Part shown: positions 1 to 10,393 of the stretch, piece after piece
Numbering within the stretch: the first letter of the stretch is position 1
Layout: each line of letters opens with the position of its first letter
Assembly: GCA_021234155.1 (NCBI GenBank)
Contig: JAJEKV010000031.1
Coordinates: 8,694,748 to 8,758,747, forward strand
Length of the DNA stretch: 64,000 nt
Reading direction: 5' to 3'
From: Isoetes taiwanensis
Lineage: Eukaryota; Streptophyta; Lycopodiopsida; Isoetales; Isoetaceae
Program-made: the position numbers and the translations under genes
Notes under the pieces: model-generated
What the model was told of the DNA's origin: nothing
The model's database searches: none
Seen by the model: the letters and a program-made list of their open reading frames with translations, nothing else

Positions 1-717
1 TCACTAATAGGTGCAAGGGCGCCGAAATTTTTGGTCCTCCAAATGGCTTGGTTGCAGAGCAGGCCATGATTTTCCACTAGTCTTCTTGAGATGATAGGAA
101 ACTTAAGACAGTTTCTTAGTGTGAATTTGAAACCAATCTCTTTATGCTGGTCGCTTTGAGATGCATTTGGTTGCAGAACCGCTTTTTCTTCTTCTGTTAA
201 GAGGTCAGCACCAAAGAGATCATCCACAAGGTTGGATTCTTTGGCCTGTAATTCTGTTTTTTCCAATCTGATCTGCTCATCTTCTTTGGCATGAGAATTT
301 TTAATTCCATTAACATCCTCAAGTGCAGTAATGCCAAGGATAAAATCTTTAGAGCATTCATCTTCAGCCTTTGTCCAATCATAAATTTTTTGTGGTAAGC
401 CATCATATAAACTGTAGACAAAAGGGAATACCTCTTCATCTTTAGTTGAGAGTTTGTTGATACTCGGTAATAACAATAACCATTCGCTAAACCCGAGATG
501 TGTCACAGCAGAAATCTATTCTGGGGTTCTAATGGCCTCCCTTTCCAACACCAGTTCGTGGAATTTCATATTCTTAATGTAGCATAATACGCTTTGCACA
601 GCAGAATTTGGGCATTCAATTCGGTTCTTGTCATAGCCTATTTCAACCAACTGTTTATTCCAGGTAGGTGGTATCATTTCAAACTCTTTTTCCTCATCAA
701 ATTCATCATGCCATTAA
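1..717 (-). pseudogene. Unrecognised protein-coding fragment, runs off left edge
   Basis: On the minus strand one frame stays open from about 717 down to base 1, apart from a single TAG at 516-518. The translation looks like real protein: acidic, with segments such as EFEMIPPTWNKQLVEIGYD before the stop and SEWLLLLPSINKLS, LYDGLPQKIYDW and LVDDLFGADLLTEEE after it. The same frame continues across the stop, so the TAG is probably a point mutation rather than a gene end. The upstream limit is a TAA just beyond 717 and I see no convincing start or splice acceptor. I do not recognise the family. It could be part of a host gene or of another retroelement. Confidence 0.5.
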
Positions 718-1689
718 ATATAATTTGAAGTAAACAATTGTATATCAGTGTCATTTCTGAAAATTATAAATGTAAAAGCTTAGAGCAATCATACTTTATA
801 TATCAGTTAAATATTAGTATAGATTTTAAGCTCATACAACTAGCATAAAGGTAAAGGACAACACCGGATATCTCCAGTGTGATGAAGTATCTAAAAAAAA
901 CCCAGCCTGAACTAGAATACCTAGACCAGACATCTGCCTCGGTCAATCCCTTGGCAGTATTATCATCCTATTACCAATATGAGCCAGACTAGCATAGTAT
1001 CCATTTACCAATTTTTCTTTCTATTTTGTATCTTTGTAATCTTGTTAACTTCTTGTTCCCATAAAAACCATGTAAGTATTATGTAAAACACATCATGTCT
1101 CTTGCCTTAATGTATGTGGATCAAATTTTAAATATAACAACTATAATAACTATGAGAACTTATCTTTTTGTATATTCTATAACTTCAGTTCAGTTTTGCC
1201 CTCGTGTATACAACATAGCTGTAGACATCAATCATAATATAATGTTCTTATCTAGTATTTCTTATAATACATAGCTCAAGGCCAGTAGTTATTTTCTTAC
1301 AACAGTTCATTGTAAGTTATTTGTATTTATAGATTAGACAAAGGTCAGTTTTCAGGAATGATCATATTTAATAAGTGATACCCCTATGATTTGTCTTTAA
1401 CAACTTATATCTAGGCTGAGTATACCCATAATATGATAATTAAGTGTATATTCCAGTTTCAGTCTTGATTCCATCATAATTTTGTGTACCATTCCAATAA
1501 ATATCGGAAAATACCTAAGAAGATTCAGAATACTTTAGATTACTATGACAAGAGTTTATCATATTTCCTTGCATTACATGAACAGATTTAGGACAACGAG
1601 ACTGCCATATAAAACCATCTTTTTTCTCCATATTGTAAATTATAAGAACATATACTATAATAAGTGAGCCATACCATATTCATAGAATA
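718..1689. other. AT-rich non-coding stretch
   Basis: About 970 bases of AT-rich sequence with short, stop-rich frames on both strands. I see no gene, tandem repeat or element end here. Confidence 0.5.
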
Positions 1690-2012
1690 ATGTCAAGCAG
1701 TGATGACTTTAAGGTGTGAAACTTCGTAAAGTTGCTATATTTTGCCATTTTTTAAAATCTGGATTCGATGGTTTACTAGGATGCGTACACTAAAGAACTT
1801 CATAAAATTGCCAAAATTTGATAATATTGCATCCCAATTATTGTAAATTCGCCAAATTAATGGACATTTTACAGTAAAAACCTCAATTTTATGGTAAAAC
1901 ATCCAATTCTACTAAATTCGTTTCTATAAAAACGTTGGAAAAATAGGAAACAATCGCCACCATTTCTATAATTTAGAAGCTAGAGGATGATAAAGTCATC
2001 ACTGATGTCAAG
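1690..2012. mobile_element. hAT-type MITE with 8-bp TSD
   Basis: A 307-bp non-coding element spans 1698-2004. Its ends are perfect 14-bp inverted repeats: CAGTGATGACTTTA at 1698-1711 and the complement at 1991-2004. It is flanked by a perfect 8-bp direct repeat, ATGTCAAG, at 1690-1697 and 2005-2012. An 8-bp target duplication with termini starting CAGTG is the classic hAT pattern, so this is most likely a non-autonomous hAT MITE. The interior is AT-rich and has no ORF. The perfect TSD suggests a fairly young insertion. Confidence 0.8.
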
Positions 2013-2129
2013 GCTAAGGATATGTCTGTTACCTTATACTATCAAACGCCGGACTGCCAACAATACTTGAAAAATGCTAGCAATCTATATTAAGCATTTT
2101 AGAAATAGGAAATACTAAAGCATTGAAGA

Positions 2130-4172
2130 ACCATCAGATGGGATTTCCTTGAGCTGGCCTTGAGAAAAATAGGTTTACCTGAAAAGCTAATTCATCTTAT
2201 TATAGGGTTGAACTCTCGTGCACAATCTTCAATCTTAATCAATGGTTCACCTAGTAAATTCTTTCCACTCCAAAAGGGTGTAAGGCAAGGTTGCCCTTTA
2301 GCACCTTACCTATTTATTGTGGCAGCAGATCAATTAAAAAGGGCCATTATGCATTATCAGAATTTGGGAAACATAAAGGGTTTAATCATGCCTAACTCTC
2401 AAAATCAACTGACCCTGTTACAATATGCAGATGACTCATTCTCATTTTTGCAGAATGATGATAGAAATATAGAGTTCTTCTTGAATATCATTCAAAATTT
2501 TGGTCATGCCTCTGGGATCCACTTGAACACTCATAAATCTGCTATTATTGGGGCCTCTAACCAAGCATTTATTTCTGGGATTAAATGTATCTCTGCAAAT
2601 CAAGTTACTAAGTTGCTAGGTATGCCCTTAGGTCTGGATATCAGCATTAAATCTCTCTGGAGCCCAATTGTTGATAAGATCAGAAAAAAGCTTAACAATT
2701 ATGGCAGTTGCCTCTCTCTTGCTGGCAGATCCATTATTGCCTCTTCTGTTATTGCCAGCTCACATGTCTATTTCTCTTCTGCCCTCATTGCTCCTAAATG
2801 CATATATCAACAGCTGGAGAGAATCATTAGAAATTTTATATGGGGCAAGAAGCATCTTGTTAACTGGGATTATGTTACAAGGAAAAAATCTGCAGGTGGT
2901 CTGGGGTGTAAGAATCTGAGACTTCAAGCTTATGCTCTAGGTGGTAAGTATGTTTGGAAAGCCCTTTTCCAAAGGAAAAATGCTGCTACTGATTTTATTA
3001 ATTACTGGCTATCCAAAAGTTTTATCAAGGGTCACCCTACAATTGACCATCATCTACCTCACTCAGCCTTTTCTGATATCAAACCTGCACCAAATACTTC
3101 TCCTTTGATGAGAAATCTTTTGATGGCTTGGAATTATGCTTCCAAAGCATTTTCATACTCTACCATTGACCAGGCCCACCATAGAATGAATATTTTCTGG
3201 AATTCAGGTTTATCGAAAAGAGATGGCATCCCTTTGGCTATTATTCATCCACAGATTTATAAGAAATGGAGACTCAATAACATTTGTTATATAGGAGACC
3301 TTTGGTCTAATGGCAGATGGATCTCTTGGACCAGGCTTAAAGCTCTGATCAGGGGCACAAGTACTGATAGATTACTTTATAAGCATATTGTTAATAAATT
3401 AGTCAATAGAGATATTGATGCCAATCCTATTCCTGAAAATGACTGGTTTTTGAACAACCATAATATTTACAAAGTGTCCAGAATTTATGCTTCCTTGTCC
3501 AAATCCAATCAATCTTCCAAAGCAGCTAAATATTGGCATATAAATGAGCAGGTGGAAAAGAATCTTTTTAGGAATGTATGGAACTCTTATTGTGCTCCCA
3601 AAATTTCTTACTTCAATTGGCTGATTGCTAACAAGAGTGTCCCTAATCTCCAGGCCATTTACAGTCATCAACATCATCAAACTGCTCAGAATACTCAGTC
3701 AAATCTGCAGCAGCTGAGTTCTCCATTGTGCCCTCTGGGTTGTGGCTCTATTGAAACTATGGATCATATCTTCCTTTGCCATAAATTGAATAGTTTCTGG
3801 ATCTGGTTTGAGACCAATTTCAACATTCATAGACCAACTTCCATTCTAGATTTTATGATGAACAATAATGCATTTAAAAATACCATTAGCTTCACCTCTC
3901 TCTGGAATGTGTGGAAGCATAGAAATAGATGCTTGTATGGTGGCCACAATTTGTCTACTTTTTGGATTAAATTACAGGTGACTTATGACTTAGAGCTAAC
4001 AGCAGCAGCTCAAAGAAATAAATATGTTGATGCTCAATTTGATCAGCTGTGGAATTCTATTGGAAAATTCTATGGTTGCTTTAATTTATTTAAGTTAAAT
4101 TGCCATGTTGATAACACTAATTCTGATTCTGTTCTTCCTAGAGTATCTCTGGAACTGCAAGTTCAAACTTGA
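2130..4172 (+). CDS. LINE reverse transcriptase, C-terminal part, with zf-RVT-like tail
   Basis: This encodes the later part of a LINE reverse transcriptase, which copies the element's RNA at the nicked target site. The in-frame sequence begins TIRWDFLELALRKIGLP, before any ATG, so the visible start is internal. Diagnostic motifs are GVRQGCPLAPYLF (RT block with GCPL), then LQYADDS with the catalytic YADD pair, then KLLGMPLG. Next comes the thumb-like region SLAGRSIIASSVIASSHVYFSS with NFIWG. Near the C terminus, CPLGCGSIETMDHIFLCHK followed by LWNVWKHRNRCLYGG fits the zinc-binding zf-RVT tail of plant LINEs. The frame is open for about 670 residues, so this half is intact. The N-terminal half is absent. 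Confidence 0.9.
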   Translation, partial: TIRWDFLELALRKIGLPEKLIHLIIGLNSRAQSSILINGSPSKFFPLQKGVRQGCPLAPYLFIVAADQLKRAIMHYQNLGNIKGLIMPNSQNQLTLLQYADDSFSFLQNDDRNIEFFLNIIQNFGHASGIHLNTHKSAIIGASNQAFISGIKCISANQVTKLLGMPLGLDISIKSLWSPIVDKIRKKLNNYGSCLSLAGRSIIASSVIASSHVYFSSALIAPKCIYQQLERIIRNFIWGKKHLVNWDYVTRKKSAGGLGCKNLRLQAYALGGKYVWKALFQRKNAATDFINYWLSKSFIKGHPTIDHHLPHSAFSDIKPAPNTSPLMRNLLMAWNYASKAFSYSTIDQAHHRMNIFWNSGLSKRDGIPLAIIHPQIYKKWRLNNICYIGDLWSNGRWISWTRLKALIRGTSTDRLLYKHIVNKLVNRDIDANPIPENDWFLNNHNIYKVSRIYASLSKSNQSSKAAKYWHINEQVEKNLFRNVWNSYCAPKISYFNWLIANKSVPNLQAIYSHQHHQTAQNTQSNLQQLSSPLCPLGCGSIETMDHIFLCHKLNSFWIWFETNFNIHRPTSILDFMMNNNAFKNTISFTSLWNVWKHRNRCLYGGHNLSTFWIKLQVTYDLELTAAAQRNKYVDAQFDQLWNSIGKFYGCFNLFKLNCHVDNTNSDSVLPRVSLELQVQT

Positions 4173-4173
4173 C

Positions 4174-4623
4174 ATGCAATTTGATGAAACTGAGGCTTCC
4201 AAATACACTGGTATCCCACAGTCAGAAAGGCATGAGATTCAGAGTCAAGTGCAGAACCAAGTGGATTACAATTTTTGGACAGGTCACGTAAAGGGGAAGC
4301 TATATGAGAGCATAGAAGAAATCCCAGAGAAAGAGGTTGAGTGGGCTAAGGAATTCTGCAGAGAGACACACTTAATGTATGTGCTATGGTGGTTTATGCA
4401 TGCTAACAGCATGGACATGACAGACAGGCAATTTGAGTTCTATAGAGAATGCTACTACTACCATAGGGGCAGAGCGGATTGCTATGGCACTCTAATCCAC
4501 CTTTATTCCACATGTAACTCAAACAGGCTGATCGAGGTGGTTGATTGGGGGAAGAATTTTATTCCTATTCTTTATCCCCAGTTTAGGGACCATTTTCACT
4601 TTCTGGACACCTACAATTTCTGA
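4174..4623 (+). CDS. Extra ORF directly downstream of LINE RT, function unknown
   Basis: A 149-codon ORF starts one base after the RT stop, in the arrangement TGAcATG at 4170-4176, and ends at 4621-4623. The product is charged and aromatic-rich (for example KEVEWAKEFCRETH, YRECYYYHRGRADCYG, LYPQFRDHFHFLDTYNF) and looks like real protein rather than chance reading. The frame is also open upstream into the RT ORF to 4105, but the ATG at 4174 fits best. Plant LINEs normally end after the RT/zf-RVT ORF, so a further ORF is unusual. The spacing would suit stop-restart translation. I do not recognise the family. Confidence 0.5.
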   Translation: MQFDETEASKYTGIPQSERHEIQSQVQNQVDYNFWTGHVKGKLYESIEEIPEKEVEWAKEFCRETHLMYVLWWFMHANSMDMTDRQFEFYRECYYYHRGRADCYGTLIHLYSTCNSNRLIEVVDWGKNFIPILYPQFRDHFHFLDTYNF

Positions 4624-4957
4624 TCCCTGCTTCATCTGTCCATAACTTTCTTTTTTGTGCAGATTGTTGGCTCAAGGAATCTGCAGGTAATGTACTTGGC
4701 TGCATCAGAAAAAAGATACAAGACACTGCTCCTGTTCAAAGTGTTTATATCTTTGACATCTGCATCCTCATTATGTTGCAACACTTTATGTTCTCGTCTA
4801 CTTCAAGTACTCTTCATTTTGCTGCTACTATTCACATGGATTTCATCAAGTCCAAAAAAATATTTCCTTATGTTACATATTGCTGACTCCTCAGTCATGC
4901 AATTCTCTACTTTTGTACTTATTCTCCATAATTAATGATTAAAAAGCTTCATTCCCT

Positions 4958-4978
4958 AAAAAAAAAAAAAAAAAAAAA
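4958..4978 (+). other. LINE poly(A) tail
   Basis: An uninterrupted run of about 21 A residues closes the LINE's 3' end. The preceding 330 bases have no homology I recognise and probably form its 3' UTR. Confidence 0.8.
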
Positions 4979-5808
4979 TGACTGCAGTTTCAAATCCATT
5001 GTTATTGCTTCTATCGTTCTTAAATGTCATTGAAACAGCTTGTTAACCTTCAAGACCTCCATCTTCCTTTAAGCCAAAATAAACACACAGAGCAAAAGTA
5101 ACAATGGGAAGAAAATCCCGTACCTGCAGCCAATCAATACCCAGTTAGCGTGAAAATGGTACCAGGGCAAGGGCCAAAAGGTACTTTGGGATTTTCAGCT
5201 CGTCGCTGATTACCCATTGTGGCTTTTGCCCCTTGTGTTAGAAATAGCATAAGGGATATTGGAGTTAGTTTAATGCATCAGCCTATTCATAGATGTAACA
5301 GTAAGTGAGAACAAATCTCTTATGTTCAACAATAGTTCTGAATATTGCATATAATGTCTTGTCTATGTCATGTTATCCACTGCCATATAACTACCAGCTA
5401 TTCAAACCTCTAACGCCATTATATCTGCTTTTCCAATTTACCCTATGGCAAACAGTATTGTAGAACCACTTGGCTGCTCAAACCCTTTCAATGTGGTACT
5501 CTTTTAGCTGTACCTTACTTTGTTTAATGTTAAGTGTATTGACATGGGTTGCTAAAGAATACTGATCTGATGAAGCCATCTTCCATGTGTAGGTCTCAGC
5601 CAGAGATAAACCATATTCCTCCTCAGTTTAACAAGCCTGCCCAATTGTAACATTAGGCCGTGCATTGTTGCTCCTTTAGCCTCTTATTCAGTTCATATTA
5701 TGACTTCAGAAACTTGTCTGGTATCCACCAAGCAGGGAGAACAATTACATGTGTACTGCACAGGGTATCCCATCATCACCATCTGGGTCAATTCCATTTA
5801 AAGGGCAC
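4979..5808. other. Non-coding stretch between LINE and TIR element
   Basis: No gene or repeat is recognised. The minus strand around 5110-5220 has a short exon-like stretch ending CTGCAG|GTACGG, but it is too short to call. Confidence 0.4.
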
Positions 5809-5812
5809 CTAA

Positions 5813-5837
5813 AAGTCGTATTTAATTAAAGTGGGAC
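5813..5837 (+). repeat. Left terminal inverted repeat
   Basis: This 25-bp sequence starts AAGTCGTATT and ends AGTGGGAC. It is identical to the complement of 25031-25055. CTAA lies immediately outside, and GGGACTCATTCC follows inside. Confidence 0.75.
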
Positions 5838-6720
5838 TCATTCCATTCCCATTTTTTTTCGGAACCCGGTTAATTTACATAAAAAGTAGCACCCCGACCC
5901 GAAAACTATCCTTAATTCGAATTTTTGAATAAAACTCTGAATCCGAGCTGTGCTGCAGTTTTCCCAGGTTCGCGAGTCGAGAACAAAAACAATGCAACTG
6001 AAACAAAGGAAATTCATTAAAGTTTGAAACCAAAGATGTAGTTGAAAAAGAATTTTTATTAATAAATTGAACAGATACAATGTATTTTACATCGGACGCA
6101 GAGACCATGGCGGTCTTGCTGTCACTACAGTTACATCATCTTGGTAGGTGGTCCACCTTAGGGGATTAACTTGTGGCGCTTCTTCATGCCGTCTGTAAGC
6201 CTTGGGGGCAACCTGAAGAGTGTGGAATGCCTCACGTGGAGGTGCCTCTGGAGCTACCGGCCGACCTGTCCACCCGACTTCTCCACTCGCCTCCCGCACC
6301 TTTCATCATCAAATATGCTCCTTCCCCAACCTCCGTGGATGTTATGCAATGCTTGCAATATGCCTTGAGCTTCCCGGACTTTCTCTTTGTTCTTCGCCGT
6401 TCTTTATTCCCGGGTGTAGCGAGCAACCTCTCGAATTAAGGAAAGCAACCTTGTCCCAAAGGGGCAAGAGTGTAGCGTGGACGGGATCTCGTGCTGTGAA
6501 CGGTATTTCTTCCGCCTTTGAGCGGGATCCGTGCCGCTGGAGCGGTCTCGTGATGCCCGCGGGGATGCGTGGCGGTGTTGGATCTGTGCCTGAACCACCG
6601 GAGCAAGGAGAGTATGATTAACAATTACGGTGTCATTAGTCAAAACGCGTGAAAAGAACGTTGAAATCAAATTACAACGGAGAACATTCATTCCATACAA
6701 CCGCATCCAATGACGTGGGA
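5838..6720. other. Left subterminal region, no gene recognised
   Basis: GC-richer from about 6130 on. Several overlapping frames are open on both strands between 6170 and 6700, but none looks like a known protein and their codon patterns conflict. The stretch could hold a terminal exon or UTR of the outward-reading minus-strand genes. Confidence 0.35.
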
Positions 6721-6730
6721 AGTAGTGTCT

Positions 6731-6985
6731 TTCTCGACTCGCGAGTCGAAAAGGCCCATAAAGTCAAAAGTACAACCATTCTCATTAGAATATGGTTGCA
6801 TCCAATCACACACCGGAAGCATACAAATGCTTTTGTCAACGAGACAACTAGCATGCCTTTCTCGACTCGCGAAGTCGAAAAGTCCCAGAAACCCAATGTA
6901 CAAGCATTATCATAATAGATTGTACAAGCATTTCATCAACACGACAAGCATGCCTTTCTCGACTGTGAGTCGAGAAAGGCATCAA
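6731..6985. repeat. Cluster of three TCGACT/AGTCGA palindromes
   Basis: Three near-palindromes of the family TTTCTCGACT..AGTCGAGAAA lie about 110 bases apart: TCGACTCGCGAGTCGA at 6734-6749, a CTCGACTCGCGAAGTCGA form at about 6861-6878, and TTTCTCGACTGTGAGTCGAG at about 6956-6975. The first has a perfect 16-bp core. The sequence between them also repeats: GTACAA.CATT and CAACACGACAAGCATGCC-like phrases recur. Confidence 0.8.
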
Positions 6986-7077
6986 AACTCAATATACAAG
7001 TATATTCATTACAAAATGGTCAATACATGTGTTCACGTTCGATTACAATATTCACACAATTTGACTATCCGGCGGGG

Positions 7078-7945
7078 TCACTCTTCTTGTTCACCAAAGT
7101 ATTTGTCGTCCATAGCTTTCATGATCGGCTTGCTCTCTGGATCGGGTTCCGTGAGGCTCGGATAGTTCGTAAGCACATCGGCGACAAGAATGGCAAAGAG
7201 GGATTCCGCCAAGACAGACATGAGTCCGGCGACAACCACCTATCCGTCTCATATTCTTCGGTCGATATGGCTTAGCAATGATTGTATTTTTCGCTTGCGT
7301 TATGATAGCACTTGTAGGCGGAGTCGCCTATGATCAGCGTGTTGTGTTTGCCATAGTCCCGAATTGCTCATAAACACCGGCCCAGCCTTTTCACCATTAT
7401 AGGCTTCCCCTTGTGATGGCTGGATCGAGGTCCTTCACATGCTCGACCCTTTCGTTTCCCCAAAACGAACTTGAACTTCAAAACTGAAATGCCGAGAACA
7501 CCAAGAACATTGACAATATTTTTCTTTGCCATACAAGACCATATGCCCACTTCAATCCCGTGCGGGGCACCAGTCAATAATTTCCTTAGCTCACGGGCCT
7601 CGGATACACTATTTTATGCTCTGTTTTCACTGGGATCTGCGAGGTGTTAATTTCGGGGACGTCTTTGTCGTGGTATACTGCAGCTAATACTCCATTGACG
7701 TCAAATATTACAAGCTTGGTGGGACCAGCTGGATCCCAGTTGGAGTTTGGCTCACCATATTTCCGGTTCATCGGGATCCAAATGCGGGATCATTAACTTT
7801 TCGGTTCTTTTCGGGCCGTGGAGCGGTGTCTTGCTCTGGATTTTCATTCTCATTCTCCTCGCGACGTGAACCGTTGGAATCCATTGACAATGATCCGGAC
7901 TCGTTGAGCTCGAATTCCACGAAATGATGACATCCGGCGAGAAAG
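7078..7945 (-). pseudogene. FCP1/HAD-like phosphatase pseudogene
   Basis: Read on the minus strand, this resembles the FCP1-homology (SCP-like) HAD phosphatases of plants, enzymes that dephosphorylate proteins through an aspartyl intermediate. In order: an acidic/polar N terminus starting MDSNGSRREEN (ATG at 7884); TKLVIFDVNGVLAAVYHDKD, matching HAD motif I; GIEVGIWSCMAKKNIVNVLG, matching the (D/E)VGIWS..KKN block; KGKPIMVKRLGR; and NTLIIGDSAYKCYHN, the motif III/IV-like DDSPYK block with GDS here. A C-terminal tail ends GEQEE at a TGA (7078-7080). Several frameshifts separate these blocks, so the copy is dead unless the assembly is wrong. Its place inside a TIR element suggests host gene capture. 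The motifs make the family likely; the exact orthologue is unknown. Confidence 0.65.
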
Positions 7946-7949
7946 GAAC

Positions 7950-8035
7950 GAAGTTTTCTCGACTCGCGAAATCGAGAATGACAAGAAAAGGTATTGAAAG
8001 GAACGAGTTTTCTCGACTTCATGAGTCGAGAAACA
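7950..8035. repeat. Two TCGACT/AGTCGA palindromes
   Basis: TTTTCTCGACTCGCGAAATC and its complement-like partner lie at 7954-7978, and TTTTCTCGACTTCATGAGTC with its partner at 8009-8033. They are spaced 55 bases apart, upstream (minus strand) of the phosphatase-like reading frame. Confidence 0.75.
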
Positions 8036-8054
8036 CCGATAGAACAAAGTAAAC

Positions 8055-9662
8055 TCACCTCAATCTCGGGTTTTCAATAATGTTTTCGCAAAAGATTCTG
8101 GTCCAATCCTTCGACATCCTCGCCTCCGTTTTGTCTCCCTCGCCCTCGCCGCCTTTATTGCTTCCATTTGTCTTCCTCCCCTTGAAATGCTCATGAAGCG
8201 TGATCCAAGTATGACTGAATGGTTTCAACCATGTCCTTATTTCCAACCACGGATATAGGTTTCATTCCAAACAAAGATAGCCCCCTCGAGAGAACAGGCC
8301 ATTCATGTACCACTCGCATACAATTTGATCTTCCTCGACCAAGCCGGGTTATGAAGTACTTGATAACTCTTGGCCGATAGGAATTCTATGTATAGGACCG
8401 GTCGCACCATCCTTGCTGACCTTGTCCATCGATGGAACATCCTCCATAAACCTGCCCCCTCCGTGGTTCCATCCGCTCTTGAGAGATCATGAACTTGTCG
8501 AGATAATGATGCTCGCTAGACCACCACTTATCCAGTCGACCACGATCTTGAAATCAAAACCAAAACTATGTTGGCAAAGCTTGGTGCCTTCGGCAAGCCA
8601 AGTCTGCACTCATGATCAAGTTCAGATATGGAGTGCATGATCTTGTTGGTGAAGTTAATATCACCGCCCATTGGGAGACAAAGCTAGCTTGTTTGATTGC
8701 CCTATGCAAAAGACAAGGAAACCGAAAGTATCCAGTCGGTCATGTCCGTGACACGCCTTGTACCACCGCTCTATGTCAGCTTTGTCATAAAAAGGGTGGG
8801 GTCTTCGATCATATTGATGGCAAATAGTGCCACGGGTCCAGTGCCGTTCGCACCACCAAATCCCTTGTGTCCCAAAGTAACCGTAAATGGGGGAGCTATC
8901 GTCAGCCTTTAAATGGGACCACCCCAATCCAAGCTTCCTTTTTAATTGCCATAGCACGTTCAGGGAAAGGAAGGGTTTTGACGTTACGCTTCAGCTTGGT
9001 GTTGATGTAGGGTTGACATAGACGGTTCAATTCCTTCATGTCTTCCTCATCAAGGGCAGCCTTTTCCTTGTAATAATCAAAATCATGGTATTCATTAGAT
9101 GCAACGTTCTGCGTAACTCTCCGGATGCCTTCTTCTAGCAACGCGACGCCGCCGCTTTTAGGATCGTGGCATAATCCTTGCGCCCCGCAATTTAGAACTC
9201 CCGGTCTTCCTCGCCAGGATTGTTCCCTCCAAGATTTTGCCTTGTAGGTCAAGCGTTTCTTTGTCCGTGAGGCCCTCAGATCCTCTTCATGAACTGCTTG
9301 TCAAACAACTTGGGGTCGGGCCTGCTTGGAAATTCTCCATTGCTGTCCTTCAGCTTGCCTCTTGTCCATTGAGCCCATATGTCAGTCCATTTCTCCCAGA
9401 CCGCCTCAGTGCTAAGAATGAGGTCGTATTGGTCTGAGAGAGACTCCCTGCCTTTCCTTGGTGTTCTCTTCTTCTTCTCCTCTTCTTCCTCTCCCTCGTC
9501 ATCTTCCTGTCCCTCCAGCAGAACATATCTGCATAGTTTCTCAAAGGTCTTCCACTTATCCGAGGGAGCCCTGTTTCCTTTAGGACGCTGAGGACAACCC
9601 AATGCTTTCCACTGTTGCCTAGCGTGTATGATCTGGTCAGGATAAGGGCTGCATTCAGACAA
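8055..9662 (-). CDS. Unrecognised spliced or decayed gene, 3' part
   Basis: Three protein-like minus-strand blocks follow one another. 9276-9662 (about 128 aa) contains PDQIIHARQQWKALGCPQRP, an acidic-basic linker EGQEDDEGEEEEEKKKR and WEKWTDIWAQWTRGKL. 8902-9252 contains HDFDYYKEKAALDEEDMKEL and FPERAMAIKKEAWIGVVPF. 8661-8957 continues in another frame with DDSSPIYGYFGTQGIWW. A further basic block is at 8055-8246. The joins need either introns or frameshifts; I could not settle which. I do not recognise the protein. The consistent strand and coding-like composition argue for one gene, perhaps element-encoded. Confidence 0.45.
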
Positions 9663-9730
9663 TGTACCAATGTCAGAGCATGAAAGTATCTACAAACACC
9701 CAGGAATAAACAGTAAATAGTAGCCCCGGG

Positions 9731-10115
9731 TTTTCTCGACTCGCGAGTCGAGAAAGTCCCTTGAATGTCTAATTTTCTTTTACTTCTCTGGGTTTTCTCG
9801 ACTTCGCGAAGTCGAAAGCTCTGCATCCTTTGATTTTTCGCATTACCACGCCTTTCTCCGACTTCGCGAGAAAAACCCCGATGATAATCGGCAAATGTTA
9901 GGATGGCGGGGCTTTCGACTTCGCGAATCGAAAAGTCCCATTCAATGTCTAATTTTCTTTTTCGGGCTAAGGGGTTTCTCGACTCGCGAAGTCGAAAAGC
10001 TCCACATCCTTTGATTTTTACGTGTTACTCAGGGCTTTCGACTCGAAGTCGAAAACCCCAGATGATAATCGGCAAATGTTAGGATGGCGGGGGCTTTCTC
10101 GACTTCGCCGAATGA
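9731..10115. repeat. Palindrome array with 180-bp tandem duplication
   Basis: A perfect 24-bp palindrome lies at 9732-9755 (TTTCTCGACTCG and its complement). It is followed by related, partly broken palindromes near 9791, 9857, 9912, 9974, 10036 and 10094. The interval is also a tandem duplication of about 180 bp: AATGTCTAATTTTC at 9763 and 9942, and GATAATCGGCAAATGTTAGG at about 9891 and 10066. It sits between two protein-like minus-strand blocks, so it may be intronic. Confidence 0.8.
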
Positions 10116-10393
10116 AATGGAAAGATTCGAGAGTTATTTACCTTTACGTAGGCGGCACTTTCGGCCGCTATTGTGTTCGGCAGCGGGCTAATCTTTGCGC
10201 TGGTTCGGTTCTTTGGCGTCTCCGTAGAAGAACTCGCACTCTCGCTTGGCATATCTATCCTTGATCCTTTGTGGCACCTCCTTCTCCGCCACGCAATACT
10301 TGAGCCGCCCTAATCAATGCCGACCGCCTACAACCCGTAACCGGACGTCTTTTCCCTTCGCCGGATCTTCCTCGGACTTCCAAATTGAACAAC

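Larger units (their letters stand above)
2100..4978 (+). mobile_element. Non-LTR retrotransposon (LINE), 5'-truncated, poly(A) tail
   Basis: This plus-strand LINE contains the reverse transcriptase ORF (about 2130-4172), a second ORF directly after it (4174-4623), a non-coding 3' part and a 21-base A tail at 4958-4978. The left boundary is approximate. RT homology can be followed back to about 2105 but the frame breaks there: KAL.. is followed by TIRWDFL in another frame. The endonuclease and ORF1 expected upstream are missing, so the copy is either 5'-truncated or decayed. I could not find a matching target duplication after the A tail. Confidence 0.85.
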
